Origin: Sphingobacteriaceae bacterium
GTDB lineage: Bacteria; Bacteroidota; Bacteroidia; Sphingobacteriales; Sphingobacteriaceae
Assembly (NCBI GenBank): GCA_903642215.1
Contig: CAHJWG010000003.1
Span: forward strand, 62,001 to 126,000
Direction of reading: 5' to 3'
Length of the DNA: 64,000 nucleotides
Below, in pieces: positions 1 to 9,158 of this stretch. The translations under genes were made by a program, and so were the position numbers. How positions within the stretch are numbered: the first letter of the stretch is position 1; each line of letters begins with the position of its first letter. The notes beneath the pieces are model-generated. The model was given only the letters and a program-made list of their open reading frames with translations, was not told where the DNA came from and searched no databases.

Positions 1-316
1 TATTATTAGAGACTTTCTTGATGTTCGCGACGTTGTTAAAGCGTATTATTTACTCCTGCATAAAGGAGAAAAAGGCCAAGTGTATAATGTTTGCAGTGGT
101 TTTGGAACTTCATTGCAAACGGTTGTTAAAATAATGACCGAAATATTAGGTATGAATGTGAATATCAAGATAGATGAATCCCTTATTAGACCAAGTGACA
201 ATAGCATCATTGTAGGTAACAATGATAAATTAAAAAAAGCATGTGATTGGGAAACCGAGTACAGCTTGGAAGATAGTATAAGAGATGTGGTGAATTATTG
301 GAGTAATGTTTTATAA
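1..316 (+). CDS. GDP-6-deoxy-mannose reductase-like SDR, 3' part
   Basis: Only the C-terminal ~105 residues are present; the frame is open to the left edge from base 2. The stretch IRDFLDVRDVVKAYYLLL followed by VYNVCSG is typical of extended short-chain dehydrogenases that act on GDP-6-deoxy-4-keto-mannose (Rmd family), where it follows the substrate-binding part. Such enzymes make GDP-D-rhamnose, or talose in related enzymes, from the product of Gmd, whose gene lies at the right end of this cluster. Family membership is well supported. The exact product sugar is inference because the NAD-binding and catalytic part is outside the window. Confidence 0.8.
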   Translation, partial: IIRDFLDVRDVVKAYYLLLHKGEKGQVYNVCSGFGTSLQTVVKIMTEILGMNVNIKIDESLIRPSDNSIIVGNNDKLKKACDWETEYSLEDSIRDVVNYWSNVL

Positions 317-351
317 TAAATATTTATTAAAATAACCATTTTAAAATTACT

Positions 352-1458
352 ATGAAGTTATTATATGACCACCAAATCTTTGTAGCTCAAAAATTTGGTG
401 GTATTAGTCGGTATTTTAATGAGCTAATGCAGGCAGACTATCCAAATTTTAGTTTTGATAAAATAGATCCCGATCTATTTATTACTAAAAATAATTCTGT
501 GAATAAAGAAGACCTGATTTCGCGGGGCTTGAGATATGTAAAGAAGAAAACCAGTATATCTAAAACAGATGAACAGCATATAGCATTGCCACAAGAAGCC
601 TTAAGCGTTTTATCTGGTAATGATTTTGATTTGTTTCATCCAACCTACTATGATCCCTACTTTCTTAAAATATCTGATAAGCCTTTTGTGTTAACGGTTT
701 ATGACATGATACATGAAATTTACAAAGAGTATTTTCCAGTTAATGACATAACAAGCCACAACAAAAAATTATTATGCGAAAAGGCAAATCATATAATAGC
801 TATATCGGAAAGAACTAAAGAAGATTTAATTTCAATCTTCAGAGTTCCAGAGGAAAAAATTACAACCATTCTTCTTGCATCTAATTTTGATAAGGCAGTA
901 CCAAAAAAGCCTGAGACTATAGGTGAAGTGGAAAATTTTATACTTTTTGTTGGTAGTAGAGGACTGTATAAAAATTTTTACTTTCCTATTATAGCATTAT
1001 CAAAAATACTAAGAAATGATAAGACGATTAATGTACTGTGCTCGGGAGTTCCATTTACAGTTGACGAATTACATTTTTTTAAAGATTATCAGATAGATAA
1101 ACAAATGCACCATGTTTACTTAATTGGAGATGATGAGTTAGCTTGGGCTTATAGTAATGCGTTATTCTTCATATTTCCTTCTTTATATGAAGGCTTTGGT
1201 TTTCCAATTTTAGAAGCATTTGCATGTAATTGTCCTGTTATATCAAGTACAGGAGGATCATTGCCAGAAGTTGCAGGAAATGCAGCATTATATTTTGACC
1301 CAAAAAGTTATCAGGAGATTAGTGATGCTGCAAACAGTATTTTATACAATTCTGATTTAAGGTCATCTTTAATTAACAGTGGACAAAAACAGTTGAAACT
1401 TTTTACTTGGGAAAAATGCCGACAACAAACCTTCAACATTTATAAAAAATTAGCATAA
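352..1458 (+). CDS. GT4 family glycosyltransferase
   Basis: A 368-residue GT-B retaining glycosyltransferase (GT4, RfaB/WbnH-like). The N-terminus has the FGGISRYFNEL signature of this subgroup, in which the glycines contact the acceptor side. The C-terminal nucleotide-sugar domain carries the E-x7-E motif in YEGFGFPILEAF (about residues 280-290), followed by GGSLPEVAGNAALYFDP. It probably adds a hexose, often mannose in relatives, to a lipid-linked glycan at the cytoplasmic membrane. ATG start 35 bp after the preceding reductase gene. Family is certain; donor and acceptor are unknown. Confidence 0.9.
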   Translation: MKLLYDHQIFVAQKFGGISRYFNELMQADYPNFSFDKIDPDLFITKNNSVNKEDLISRGLRYVKKKTSISKTDEQHIALPQEALSVLSGNDFDLFHPTYYDPYFLKISDKPFVLTVYDMIHEIYKEYFPVNDITSHNKKLLCEKANHIIAISERTKEDLISIFRVPEEKITTILLASNFDKAVPKKPETIGEVENFILFVGSRGLYKNFYFPIIALSKILRNDKTINVLCSGVPFTVDELHFFKDYQIDKQMHHVYLIGDDELAWAYSNALFFIFPSLYEGFGFPILEAFACNCPVISSTGGSLPEVAGNAALYFDPKSYQEISDAANSILYNSDLRSSLINSGQKQLKLFTWEKCRQQTFNIYKKLA

Positions 1459-1664
1459 CAATTAAATAGAAGTTTTCTTAACTGTTATTTGTAAAATTTC
1501 TTTTTATACGTTAAAATACGGGTTACAGTATTTTTGTTTTTGTATAATGTAATCTTAATTTAACTTTCTACAAATAGAAAGAGCATTATATTTACACACG
1601 GCTCAAAAAATTCCTAACGACTAATTTAAGTAACTCAATTCTGTTTTTTATGTTATTTGTTTAA

Positions 1665-2459
1665 ATGAATTTATCTATCATCACAATCAATTACAATAAT
1701 GCACTTGCTTTAGAAAAAACTATAAGATCAGTTATAAAACAAATTGATAAGAGTTTCGAATACATAATAGTAGATGGTGGTTCTACTGATGCAAGTAATT
1801 ATATAATTTCAAAATATGCTGAGAAAGTTAGTTATTGGGTAAGTGAAAAAGACAATGGAATATATGATGCAATTAATAAAGGAATTATTAAAGCCTCAGG
1901 AGAGTATCTGATGTTTTTAAATAGTGGAGATTGCCTCAGTGATGATAATATAACAAGCTTGTCTATGGAATATATCACTAAATACCCTGAAACAGATATT
2001 TTTTATGGTGATATTTTGGGGCTTATAAATCACTCTAAAAGTACTTGGCTACATCAACATCCTGTTGAGCTAACTTTAAGTTTTTTAAAAAATCAAAATA
2101 TCAATCATCAAGCTTCATTTACTAAATCAACTATCTTTAAAGAATTTGGCCTTTATCCTGAAAATTACAAACTAGCAGGAGACCACTGGCTGTTTTTAAA
2201 ATGTTTTATTGCAGGTAAAATGTTCAGACATATCAATTACCCTCTTGTTGTTTTTGACTATGGTGGTGTCAGTACTTCAAATCGAGCTTTATATCAAAAT
2301 GAAATGAAGGCAATGTGGAAAAACTTAGTCCCAATATATGTCCAAGAGTTAATAAGTGAACTAGATAGCTATAGAACTATATCACAAAAGAAGTTGTATA
2401 AAATTGCATTTAGATTAGATATTACATTAAAAAAATTGAAAAATTTATTCTATTTATAA
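1665..2459 (+). CDS. GT2 family glycosyltransferase (WfgS/WcaE-like)
   Basis: A 264-residue GT-A enzyme. It opens with LSIITINYNN and has VDGGSTD for nucleotide binding, then SEKDNGIYDAINKGI and MFLNSGD as the metal-binding DxD equivalent. This SEKDxGIYDAxNKG signature is typical of the WfgS/WcaE subgroup of GT2 in O-antigen and colanic-acid loci. It follows a 206-bp gap in which I see no gene, and is 6 bp from the next GT2 gene. Family secure, sugar unknown. Confidence 0.88.
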   Translation: MNLSIITINYNNALALEKTIRSVIKQIDKSFEYIIVDGGSTDASNYIISKYAEKVSYWVSEKDNGIYDAINKGIIKASGEYLMFLNSGDCLSDDNITSLSMEYITKYPETDIFYGDILGLINHSKSTWLHQHPVELTLSFLKNQNINHQASFTKSTIFKEFGLYPENYKLAGDHWLFLKCFIAGKMFRHINYPLVVFDYGGVSTSNRALYQNEMKAMWKNLVPIYVQELISELDSYRTISQKKLYKIAFRLDITLKKLKNLFYL

Positions 2460-2465
2460 TATAAA

Positions 2466-3293
2466 ATGTCTCCTGTAATTTCAGTTATAATTCCTTGTTA
2501 CAATTCTGGTAATTATCTACTCGAAGCAATAGAAAGTGTGAAAATAGTTTCAAAGATTTATCCATATGAAATTATTATAACAGATGATGGATCATCTGAT
2601 CAAAATACTATTAATATTCTAAGCAAGTTATCTAAATCTAGTGAATATCTGATTTTACATCAAGAAAATAAAGGACCAGCAAGCGCAAGAAACACAGCGG
2701 TAAAAAGATCAAATGGAGAATTTTTAATATTTCTAGATAGTGATAATAAAATAAAAAAATCCTATGTAGAGAAGGCAATAGAGATATTAAATAATGATGC
2801 TGAAGTTGGTGTTGTGTATGCCAACCCTTCCTTTTTTGGTGTGTCAGACGAAAAGCGCTTTTTCTCGGCTCAACCTTTTAGTATTTATACTTTACTTGTA
2901 AGCAATTATATTGATATGTGCAGTGTAATCAGAAAAAAGGTTTGGGAAAGTGTAGAAGGATTTGATGAAGAAAGGATATTAATTGGACACGAAGATTGGG
3001 AGTTTTGGATTAGAATTGCACAATTAGGATGGAAATTTTTCCATTTAAATGAAGAACTTTATTACTACAGAGTTATGCCTGGTTCTTTAATCACCTCTAC
3101 AAATGAAGGTAATGCAGATATATACAAAAAGAAATTGAAATACATTTACGAGAAACATTTTGATTTGTTTATAAAATTGTATGCAGAATTGAGTGAAGAG
3201 TCTATTTATTATAAGCAAGACAAAAATAATCCTACTCGTTCTTTTTTTAAATATTTAAAAAATAAATATTTAAAAAAGAGCCGGAAAGATTAA
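2466..3293 (+). CDS. GT2 family glycosyltransferase
   Basis: A 275-residue GT-A glycosyltransferase. VISVIIPCYNSG at the N-terminus, TDDGSSD at about residue 40 and FLDSDNK as the DxD metal site near residue 90 define the fold. HEDWEFWIRIAQLG near residue 178 supplies the ED catalytic-base region of GT2 enzymes. A lysine-rich C-terminal tail may contact the membrane. Its last codons lie in an A/T-only inverted repeat (about 3243-3277). It probably acts on the lipid-linked repeat unit. Confidence 0.88.
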   Translation: MSPVISVIIPCYNSGNYLLEAIESVKIVSKIYPYEIIITDDGSSDQNTINILSKLSKSSEYLILHQENKGPASARNTAVKRSNGEFLIFLDSDNKIKKSYVEKAIEILNNDAEVGVVYANPSFFGVSDEKRFFSAQPFSIYTLLVSNYIDMCSVIRKKVWESVEGFDEERILIGHEDWEFWIRIAQLGWKFFHLNEELYYYRVMPGSLITSTNEGNADIYKKKLKYIYEKHFDLFIKLYAELSEESIYYKQDKNNPTRSFFKYLKNKYLKKSRKD

Positions 3294-3343
3294 CTTACAA
3301 TTTTTAATAGTGACAAAAACTATGCTGATAACAATTTAAAATA

Positions 3344-4219
3344 ATGGTTTCAATTATTATTTCATCTTACCAGCCAAATTACTTAGAAAAATTAAAGCGT
3401 AATATTTTAGAAACTATAGGTGTTCCATTTGAAATATTAGCTATAGAAAATAAAGGAATGATGAGTATATGCAGTGCTTATAATTTGGGAGCTACAAAAG
3501 CAAACTTTCCATATTTATGCTTTATGCATGAAGACATTTCTTTTAAAACTATTAATTGGTCTAAACCGCTGATTAATAAATTTGAAACGGATATATCTAC
3601 AGGAGTTATAGGAATTGCTGGTGGCAGATATAAAAGTATTTCGCCGAGTATATGGCTAAGCGGAGTGGTGGAATTGGATCGGATTAACATTATTCAGCAC
3701 TCTAAAAGTAAAAAAAATGAGTATGTAAATTATTTGCCTAATAAATTTGAAGAAGTAGTATGTTTAGATGGTGTTTTTTTGTTTACTAAAAAAAGCATCT
3801 GGGCAGAAAATAAATTTGATGAGCTTACTTTTACTAACTTTCATTGTTACGACCTTGATTTTTCTTTCCAGGTTGGACTTACCAAAACAGTACTGGTTAC
3901 CAATACTGTTTTATTAGAACATTTTTCTATGGGTTCTTATGATAAGAGCTGGATTGACGAAACAATAATTTTTCATGATAAATGGAAAGATTTGTTACCA
4001 AAAGGTAAGGTGAATTATAAAATACAAAGTAAGATTGAATGGAATAATAGAATTACTTTTTTACTTAGAATGGCACAATTTAAATTCTCGTTAACTCAGT
4101 TTTTTGCTGTTGGTTTTGGATATGGATTTAAAAACTTTTTTTCAATTCGAAAAGCTTTAACAATAACCAAGTTGATTATTTCTGCGTATGCCAAAACAAA
4201 TATATGGAAACGGAAATAG
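3344..4219 (+). CDS. StrF-like GT2-fold glycosyltransferase
   Basis: 291 residues. The N-terminal part (VSIIISSYQPN, then FEILAIENKGMMSICSAYNLGATKA and FPYLCFMHEDI) matches the StrF-like GT2-fold domain (PF13712 type), where HxD replaces the usual DxD metal motif. FHCYDLDFSFQVG contains the later acidic residues. The C-terminus has a hydrophobic amphipathic stretch. The following glycosyltransferase gene starts inside its 3' end (16-bp overlap), implying translational coupling. Donor unknown. Confidence 0.75.
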   Translation: MVSIIISSYQPNYLEKLKRNILETIGVPFEILAIENKGMMSICSAYNLGATKANFPYLCFMHEDISFKTINWSKPLINKFETDISTGVIGIAGGRYKSISPSIWLSGVVELDRINIIQHSKSKKNEYVNYLPNKFEEVVCLDGVFLFTKKSIWAENKFDELTFTNFHCYDLDFSFQVGLTKTVLVTNTVLLEHFSMGSYDKSWIDETIIFHDKWKDLLPKGKVNYKIQSKIEWNNRITFLLRMAQFKFSLTQFFAVGFGYGFKNFFSIRKALTITKLIISAYAKTNIWKRK

Positions 4220-5184
4220 CTCCATATGTATCTGTAATCATCCCCAACTACAATCATGCACCTTTTCTAAAAAAGCGTATAGAATCGGTTTTAACTCAAA
4301 CTTACCAAAACTTTGAGTTAATTATATTAGATGATTGTTCTACAGATAATAGCAAAGATATTATCAATGAATATAAGAATCATTCAAAAGTTAGTCATAC
4401 TGTTTTTAATGAACAAAATTCTGGAAGTCCGTTTTTACAGTGGCAAAAAGGTTTTGTATTAGCCAAATATGATTACCTGTGGATTGCTGAAAGTGACGAT
4501 TATGCCGATGTTAGATTTTTAGAAGTTCTATTACCTTATTTAATCGAAAATGAAAAAATAGGCGTAGCTTTTGTAGATTCCAATACTGTAGATGCCCAAG
4601 ATGTAGTTCATTTAGACTTTTATAAAAATTTTAGAAACGAGCGTTTTAAAACAGATAAATGGAATTATGATTATACAAGAACAGGTATAAATGAACTGAA
4701 AGAAAACCTGTTTTTTGAATGTACAATAAACAACACTAGTGCAATGATTTTTAAAAAAGGTTTGCTACAGTACGTAAACTTTGATTATCTCAAAAACTTT
4801 AAATATTGCGGCGATTGGTTTTTTTTCATTTCAATAGTAATACATTGTGATATTGCTTATAAAAGAGATGCTTTAAACTTTTTTCAGCAAGGCACAGACA
4901 ATTTTAAGAAAGGCACGAGGTCTACTATCAATTATTTTAAAGAGCGGTTTATGGCTCGCTATTATTTTTGGCAACGTTTAAAACCTTCTTTTCCAAAACA
5001 AGGAAAAAAACAACTATATCAGGATTTAGGCATTGAAATGCGCATCCAATTAAACGAAATGATTAAACTCAAGAGTAGTTTTTTGGATACTATTCGGTCT
5101 TTTGCTTTTATATTCAGTATTAATAAAAGTTTATTTGTTAGGCAATTTTACAATGCGGCAAGAGCTTATTTATGGAAAAACTAA
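4204..5184 (+). CDS. GT2 family glycosyltransferase
   Basis: A 326-residue GT-A enzyme with VSVIIPNYNHAPFLKKRI, LDDCSTDNSKDII and AESDDYAD as the metal-binding acidic cluster. CGDWFFFISI near residue 200 is the GDW acceptor-side motif. It is clearly paralogous to the product of 15734-16738: the N-terminal third and the FLQW(Q/E)KG segment are nearly the same. It overlaps the gene before it by 16 bp and the gene after it by 13 bp, so the three are probably co-translated. Confidence 0.88.
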   Translation: METEIAPYVSVIIPNYNHAPFLKKRIESVLTQTYQNFELIILDDCSTDNSKDIINEYKNHSKVSHTVFNEQNSGSPFLQWQKGFVLAKYDYLWIAESDDYADVRFLEVLLPYLIENEKIGVAFVDSNTVDAQDVVHLDFYKNFRNERFKTDKWNYDYTRTGINELKENLFFECTINNTSAMIFKKGLLQYVNFDYLKNFKYCGDWFFFISIVIHCDIAYKRDALNFFQQGTDNFKKGTRSTINYFKERFMARYYFWQRLKPSFPKQGKKQLYQDLGIEMRIQLNEMIKLKSSFLDTIRSFAFIFSINKSLFVRQFYNAARAYLWKN

Positions 5185-6332
5185 AAATACTGCTTGTAGC
5201 AGATGGTGTACTAACGAACATATCAGGTGTTTTAAAAGTGCATTATGAGCTAAAAGAAGAATACGAAAAGCAAGGACATGAAGTAGATGTCTTAGATTAT
5301 TCTATAGTTTATCCCAAAGGCAGAACCGCTTTTAGAAAAATATTTGGGGTTTTACCAACTGTTAAATTTTGGAATTATCTTAAAAGCAATGCTTACAAAT
5401 ATGATGTGATTGATGCAAATATTTGGTATATTGTTTACCCCAAGGAATCTTTCAACTTTAAAGGCTTGTTGCTGGCAAGGTCTCACGGAATGCAACCAGT
5501 TTACCAATTAGCTGAAAATATTAAAAGCTTTAAAGAAACGCTTACAAAAGAATATTCAAACATTAAATTTAAAACAAGACTGGGTAACATTTACCGGTCT
5601 TTACAAAAAGAAGTTGGGCTTAAGGAGTTTTATGCTTCTGTCAAATATGCCGACATTATTCATTGCTTAAATACAGAAGAGTATAGATACTTACTTAATT
5701 ACGGAATCTCTAAGAAAAAGTTGGCACTTATACCGAATGGATTAGATGACAATATTATAAATGCTTTTAATAAAGAGCCGATAAATGAAAAAGTGAATTC
5801 GTTATCTTTTGTTGGCTCTTGGACTCTAAGAAAAGGGATAAAAGATTTTGATCATATTATAACTCTAATTCGCAAACGAATTAATATTAAAGATTTCTAT
5901 TTATTGGGCGGATATTATGGTGAGGAACACGTTAAAAAAGATTTTGATAAAAAGAATCAAAATCTTTTGAAAATTGTACCATCCTTTAGACCGGAAGAAC
6001 TTTCTAAATATTTAAAAACCTGCAAAGTAGGTCTTTTTCCAAGTTATGTTGAAGGTTTTGGATTAGCTGTTGTGGAGCAGTTAGCATGTGGCATTCCAGT
6101 TGTGGCTTATAAAGTACCGGGTCCAACAGACATATTAAACAATTTGGACGCATCTTTACTAATTGAACCCGGTAATAGAGAGGCTTTTGCCAAAAAAGTA
6201 ATCGAAATTTTAGAACTTAACGATATAGAATATGCTGATTTGTCTGAAAGATGTAAGCAAGAGTCCAGGAAGTATCTATTAAGTGATATCAGCAAACGTT
6301 TTTTAAAATTGTACCGAACCAAACTAAATTAA
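5172..6332 (+). CDS. GT4 family glycosyltransferase
   Basis: A 386-residue GT-B retaining glycosyltransferase. An N-terminal acceptor domain (ILLVADGVLTNISGVLKVHYEL) is followed by LIPNGLDD and SFVGSWTLRKGIKDF at the domain junction and VEGFGLAVVEQL with the E-x7-E pair (about residues 294-302). VPGPTDIL follows, as in donor-site loops. Its start lies 13 bp inside the preceding GT2 gene. It probably extends the lipid-linked oligosaccharide. Family secure, sugar unknown. Confidence 0.88.
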   Translation: MEKLKILLVADGVLTNISGVLKVHYELKEEYEKQGHEVDVLDYSIVYPKGRTAFRKIFGVLPTVKFWNYLKSNAYKYDVIDANIWYIVYPKESFNFKGLLLARSHGMQPVYQLAENIKSFKETLTKEYSNIKFKTRLGNIYRSLQKEVGLKEFYASVKYADIIHCLNTEEYRYLLNYGISKKKLALIPNGLDDNIINAFNKEPINEKVNSLSFVGSWTLRKGIKDFDHIITLIRKRINIKDFYLLGGYYGEEHVKKDFDKKNQNLLKIVPSFRPEELSKYLKTCKVGLFPSYVEGFGLAVVEQLACGIPVVAYKVPGPTDILNNLDASLLIEPGNREAFAKKVIEILELNDIEYADLSERCKQESRKYLLSDISKRFLKLYRTKLN

Positions 6333-6481
6333 GGGTTTCTATTATATTTATGACAGTTTGTTTTATAATCAAAATAAGGGATTTAGAAAGGTAAAGTCAC
6401 TTTAATATTAATTTAAAATGATAGCTACCGAGTCCATAAATTTAATTTGATGTCAATATTCATTAACATATTATTCTGCAC

Positions 6482-7411
6482 ATGATTACTTTATCAATAG
6501 GAATTCCTGCTTATGAACGCCCAGATTTATTAAAAAGGGTATTGAATTCCATAATAACGCAGGTTGAAATTGATCAATTTAACATCGAAATATTGATTGG
6601 TGACGATTCTAAAAAGAATAATTACAATCATCTAACTGAAATTAAGAAGATACTGCCTGATAACATAACTTTAGATTATCTGCACCACGAAATATCAAAA
6701 GGTCAAAATGAAAATGTAGCCTCCCTGATTGGAAGAGCGAAAGGTGATTTCTTTTGCCTGATGCACGATGATGATTATTTTTTAGAGGGTACAATAAAAA
6801 CGCTTATCAACGAAGCAAAAAAAAATCCTTATTGTATAATTTTTGGCAAACAGTTAGTGTTGGTTAAAGAATTTGATTACGAACGATCAAAAAAAGGCAA
6901 TGCTGATTACCAAAGGAGTGCGGAATTTGCAGGAAAACAAAAAAATAGTGTTGTAATGGCAATGCTTCAACAATGTCCTAATGATGGTTTTATTCTTGAA
7001 ACTTCTTTTGCCAAAAAGTTGGGTTATAGATCTCCTAAATTAAGTGGTACTGCTTGCGATTTTGATTTTGCCTTACGTGCAGCTGTTGTAGAAAAACTAA
7101 ATTTTATTTACTTAGACCAATATACAACGGTGTACTCTGTTTTGGAAAATTCTGTGACGAATAGTTTTAATAACGATGCAACGGAAAAAATGTTAAAAAT
7201 ATTGTGCGAATTTGAAACAGACAAAGCTCACCCAGAAGTTTTTCATGAAATCATGAAAGCACATCTTTCTATGGTTATAAGCTATTACATCTCCATGCAG
7301 AACTATAATGAGGCAAGAAAACGTTTACTATCTTTTAAAAATTTCAGTAACTATTTATGGTACAAACCTGCAACTTACTTACAATTTTTAAAAATACTTT
7401 TTACTAAGTAA
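6482..7411 (+). CDS. GT2 family glycosyltransferase (RfbV-like)
   Basis: 309 residues with the GT2 fold. LSIGIPAYERPDLLKRVLNSI resembles abequosyltransferase-type (RfbV) GT2 enzymes. GDDSKK provides the first nucleotide-binding acids and LMHDDDYF the DxD metal site near residue 97. GTACDFDFALR is the acceptor-side acidic segment. It is preceded by a 149-bp AT-rich gap without a recognisable gene. Family assignment firm; the RfbV comparison is only by N-terminal pattern. Confidence 0.85.
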   Translation: MITLSIGIPAYERPDLLKRVLNSIITQVEIDQFNIEILIGDDSKKNNYNHLTEIKKILPDNITLDYLHHEISKGQNENVASLIGRAKGDFFCLMHDDDYFLEGTIKTLINEAKKNPYCIIFGKQLVLVKEFDYERSKKGNADYQRSAEFAGKQKNSVVMAMLQQCPNDGFILETSFAKKLGYRSPKLSGTACDFDFALRAAVVEKLNFIYLDQYTTVYSVLENSVTNSFNNDATEKMLKILCEFETDKAHPEVFHEIMKAHLSMVISYYISMQNYNEARKRLLSFKNFSNYLWYKPATYLQFLKILFTK

Positions 7412-7527
7412 ATTTATTTGAAACACGTGCGAAAATTTACTCAAAACAAGAAATATTAATAGTCCGAATAACGTATACATGAAAAGTTGTTTTGCAATTA
7501 AAAAAGATCAATTTAAGGAATAATATA

Positions 7528-8052
7528 ATGCTGTACGACTTTAATTTATATATCTGTAATTTCTTTGTAGCGTTTATTCCCTTTCATTTTGTACGATTGT
7601 GGTATTATAAACATGTAATGAAATTTAAAATAGGTAAAGGTAGCTCGATCCATTTAGGTTGTCAGTTCACTTCAGTGACGGAATTTCATTTGGGTGAAAA
7701 CAGTACGATAAACCAAAATTGTCGCATGGATAACCGAGGTGTAATCAAAATAGGTAATAATGTTTCCATTTCTCCCTGTGTTAATTTGATAACAGCAGAT
7801 CATGATATTCATGCTATTGATTTGCAAGGCAGACAAAAAGAAATCGTGATTAAAGATTATGTTTTTATTGGTTCTGATGCTATGATTTTACCAGGGGTTA
7901 CAATGGAAGAAGGATCTGTATTGGGCGCAAAATCTTTACTTACAAAATCTACTGTTGCATTTGGTATATATACCGGGCTTCCTGCAAAATTTCGTGCAAA
8001 TCGGCGTACTGATCTAAATTATCAAACTTCTTATATAAGGTGGTTTCATTAG
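7528..8052 (+). CDS. Hexapeptide-repeat O-acyltransferase
   Basis: A 174-residue left-handed beta-helix acyltransferase. Hexapeptide repeats are visible in LGENSTINQNCRMDNRG, IGNNVSISPCVNLIT, IKDYVFIGSDAMILPG and EEGSVLGAKSLLT. The likely catalytic His is in ADHDIH. It probably O-acetylates a sugar of the polymer with acetyl-CoA, as in the WcaB/WcaF and maltose acetyltransferase families. I chose the ATG at 7528, preceded by AAGGAAT; an in-frame TTG at 7492 would add 12 residues. Confidence 0.85.
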   Translation: MLYDFNLYICNFFVAFIPFHFVRLWYYKHVMKFKIGKGSSIHLGCQFTSVTEFHLGENSTINQNCRMDNRGVIKIGNNVSISPCVNLITADHDIHAIDLQGRQKEIVIKDYVFIGSDAMILPGVTMEEGSVLGAKSLLTKSTVAFGIYTGLPAKFRANRRTDLNYQTSYIRWFH

Positions 8053-8095
8053 TATTAATAGTATTAAAACCACCAACAACAAATCAATTCAGTTT

Positions 8096-9100
8096 ATGCA
8101 ACCTTTAGTTTCAGTCATAATTCCTTTATACAATGCTGAAAATTTTATATCAAAAACCATTGATTCTGTACTGGAACAGACCTATAATAATATTGAAATA
8201 ATAATAGTAGATGATGGCTCAAAAGATTTATCATTTGAAAAAGTAAAAGAGTACAAAAACCCTTCTATTATTTTAGTACAGCAAACAAACAAAGGTGCAA
8301 GTGCTGCCCGGAATCATGGTTTAAAATTAGCTAAAGGAGAATTTATACAATATTTAGATGCAGATGATATTCTTGACCGCAAAAAAATAGAATGTCAAAT
8401 TAATACATTAAAAAGTAATTCAGAATTAGAATTAATAGGATGCAAATGGAGATATTTTAAAGATGATATAAGTAGAAGCTTTAAAACAATGCCTTTTGAT
8501 TTTTCTGAAAACACTTACTTTAATAAAATTAGATGGTTGATGGACCGCCCATATATGATACCACATACATGGTTAGTTTCTAAAAAATTGATTCAATTAG
8601 CAGGTCCTTGGGACGAACATTTGACACTTAATGATGATGGAGAATACTTTTATAGAGTAATAGCGGCATCAAATGGCGTAGTAATGGTCGGTGGAGAGGC
8701 GTTGGCTTATTACAGAGCTGGAAACCCTAATAGTTTATCTACAAGTAGAACTAAAGCTTCGATGATATCCTGGTTAAAGTCTATTAAGTCATATAAAAAA
8801 ATAATGTTTTCAATTGCTGGAAATAAAGCTAACGAAGCTGTTGATAAAGCTTTTTTTGAAGTAGGTTATCATTGTTCAAATTTATTTCCTGACCTGGCCG
8901 AATCGGCAAAATTAGAAATGTATAATTCCTCAGTCGTATATGATCTTTTTGACAGTATAGTTTTTTTAAATATATCTAAATTAATAGGAATAGGCAAGGC
9001 AAAAGAAATTAGAGACTTATTAACTTACATCCGTAACACCAAATTAGTCAACTATATGTTTTTCCATGTTAAAAAGCTTATTGGGCGAGAGAACTATTAA
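8096..9100 (+). CDS. GT2 family glycosyltransferase
   Basis: 334-residue GT-A glycosyltransferase. VSVIIPLYNAENFISKTIDSVLEQTY, VDDGSKD, GASAARNHGLKLAKGEF and LDADDIL are the classic GT2 motifs in order over the first 100 residues. LNDDGEYFYRV near residue 180 provides the acceptor-side acids. The C-terminal third is unassigned. It is followed by an AT-rich hairpin before the ABC transporter gene. Confidence 0.88.
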   Translation: MQPLVSVIIPLYNAENFISKTIDSVLEQTYNNIEIIIVDDGSKDLSFEKVKEYKNPSIILVQQTNKGASAARNHGLKLAKGEFIQYLDADDILDRKKIECQINTLKSNSELELIGCKWRYFKDDISRSFKTMPFDFSENTYFNKIRWLMDRPYMIPHTWLVSKKLIQLAGPWDEHLTLNDDGEYFYRVIAASNGVVMVGGEALAYYRAGNPNSLSTSRTKASMISWLKSIKSYKKIMFSIAGNKANEAVDKAFFEVGYHCSNLFPDLAESAKLEMYNSSVVYDLFDSIVFLNISKLIGIGKAKEIRDLLTYIRNTKLVNYMFFHVKKLIGRENY

Positions 9101-9109
9101 AGTTTATTG

Positions 9110-9145
9110 AAGAATTAAATACTTTATAGAGTAAATTTAATTCTT
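9110..9145 (+). repeat. AT-rich perfect inverted repeat before Wzt
   Basis: Arms AAGAATTAAAT (9110-9120) and ATTTAATTCTT (9135-9145) are perfectly complementary around a 14-nt loop. It lies between the stop of the GT2 gene and 13 bp before the ATG of the ABC ATPase. It could act as an RNA stability or translation-control hairpin, or as a binding site. There is no T-run, so a factor-independent terminator is unlikely. Confidence 0.5.
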
Positions 9146-9158
9146 TAAATACTAACCC

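Noticed and set aside
1459-1664. Possible small gene or invertible promoter in the 206-bp gap
   Set aside because: No frame with start and coding character, and no inverted repeats of the size expected for phase-variable promoters were seen.
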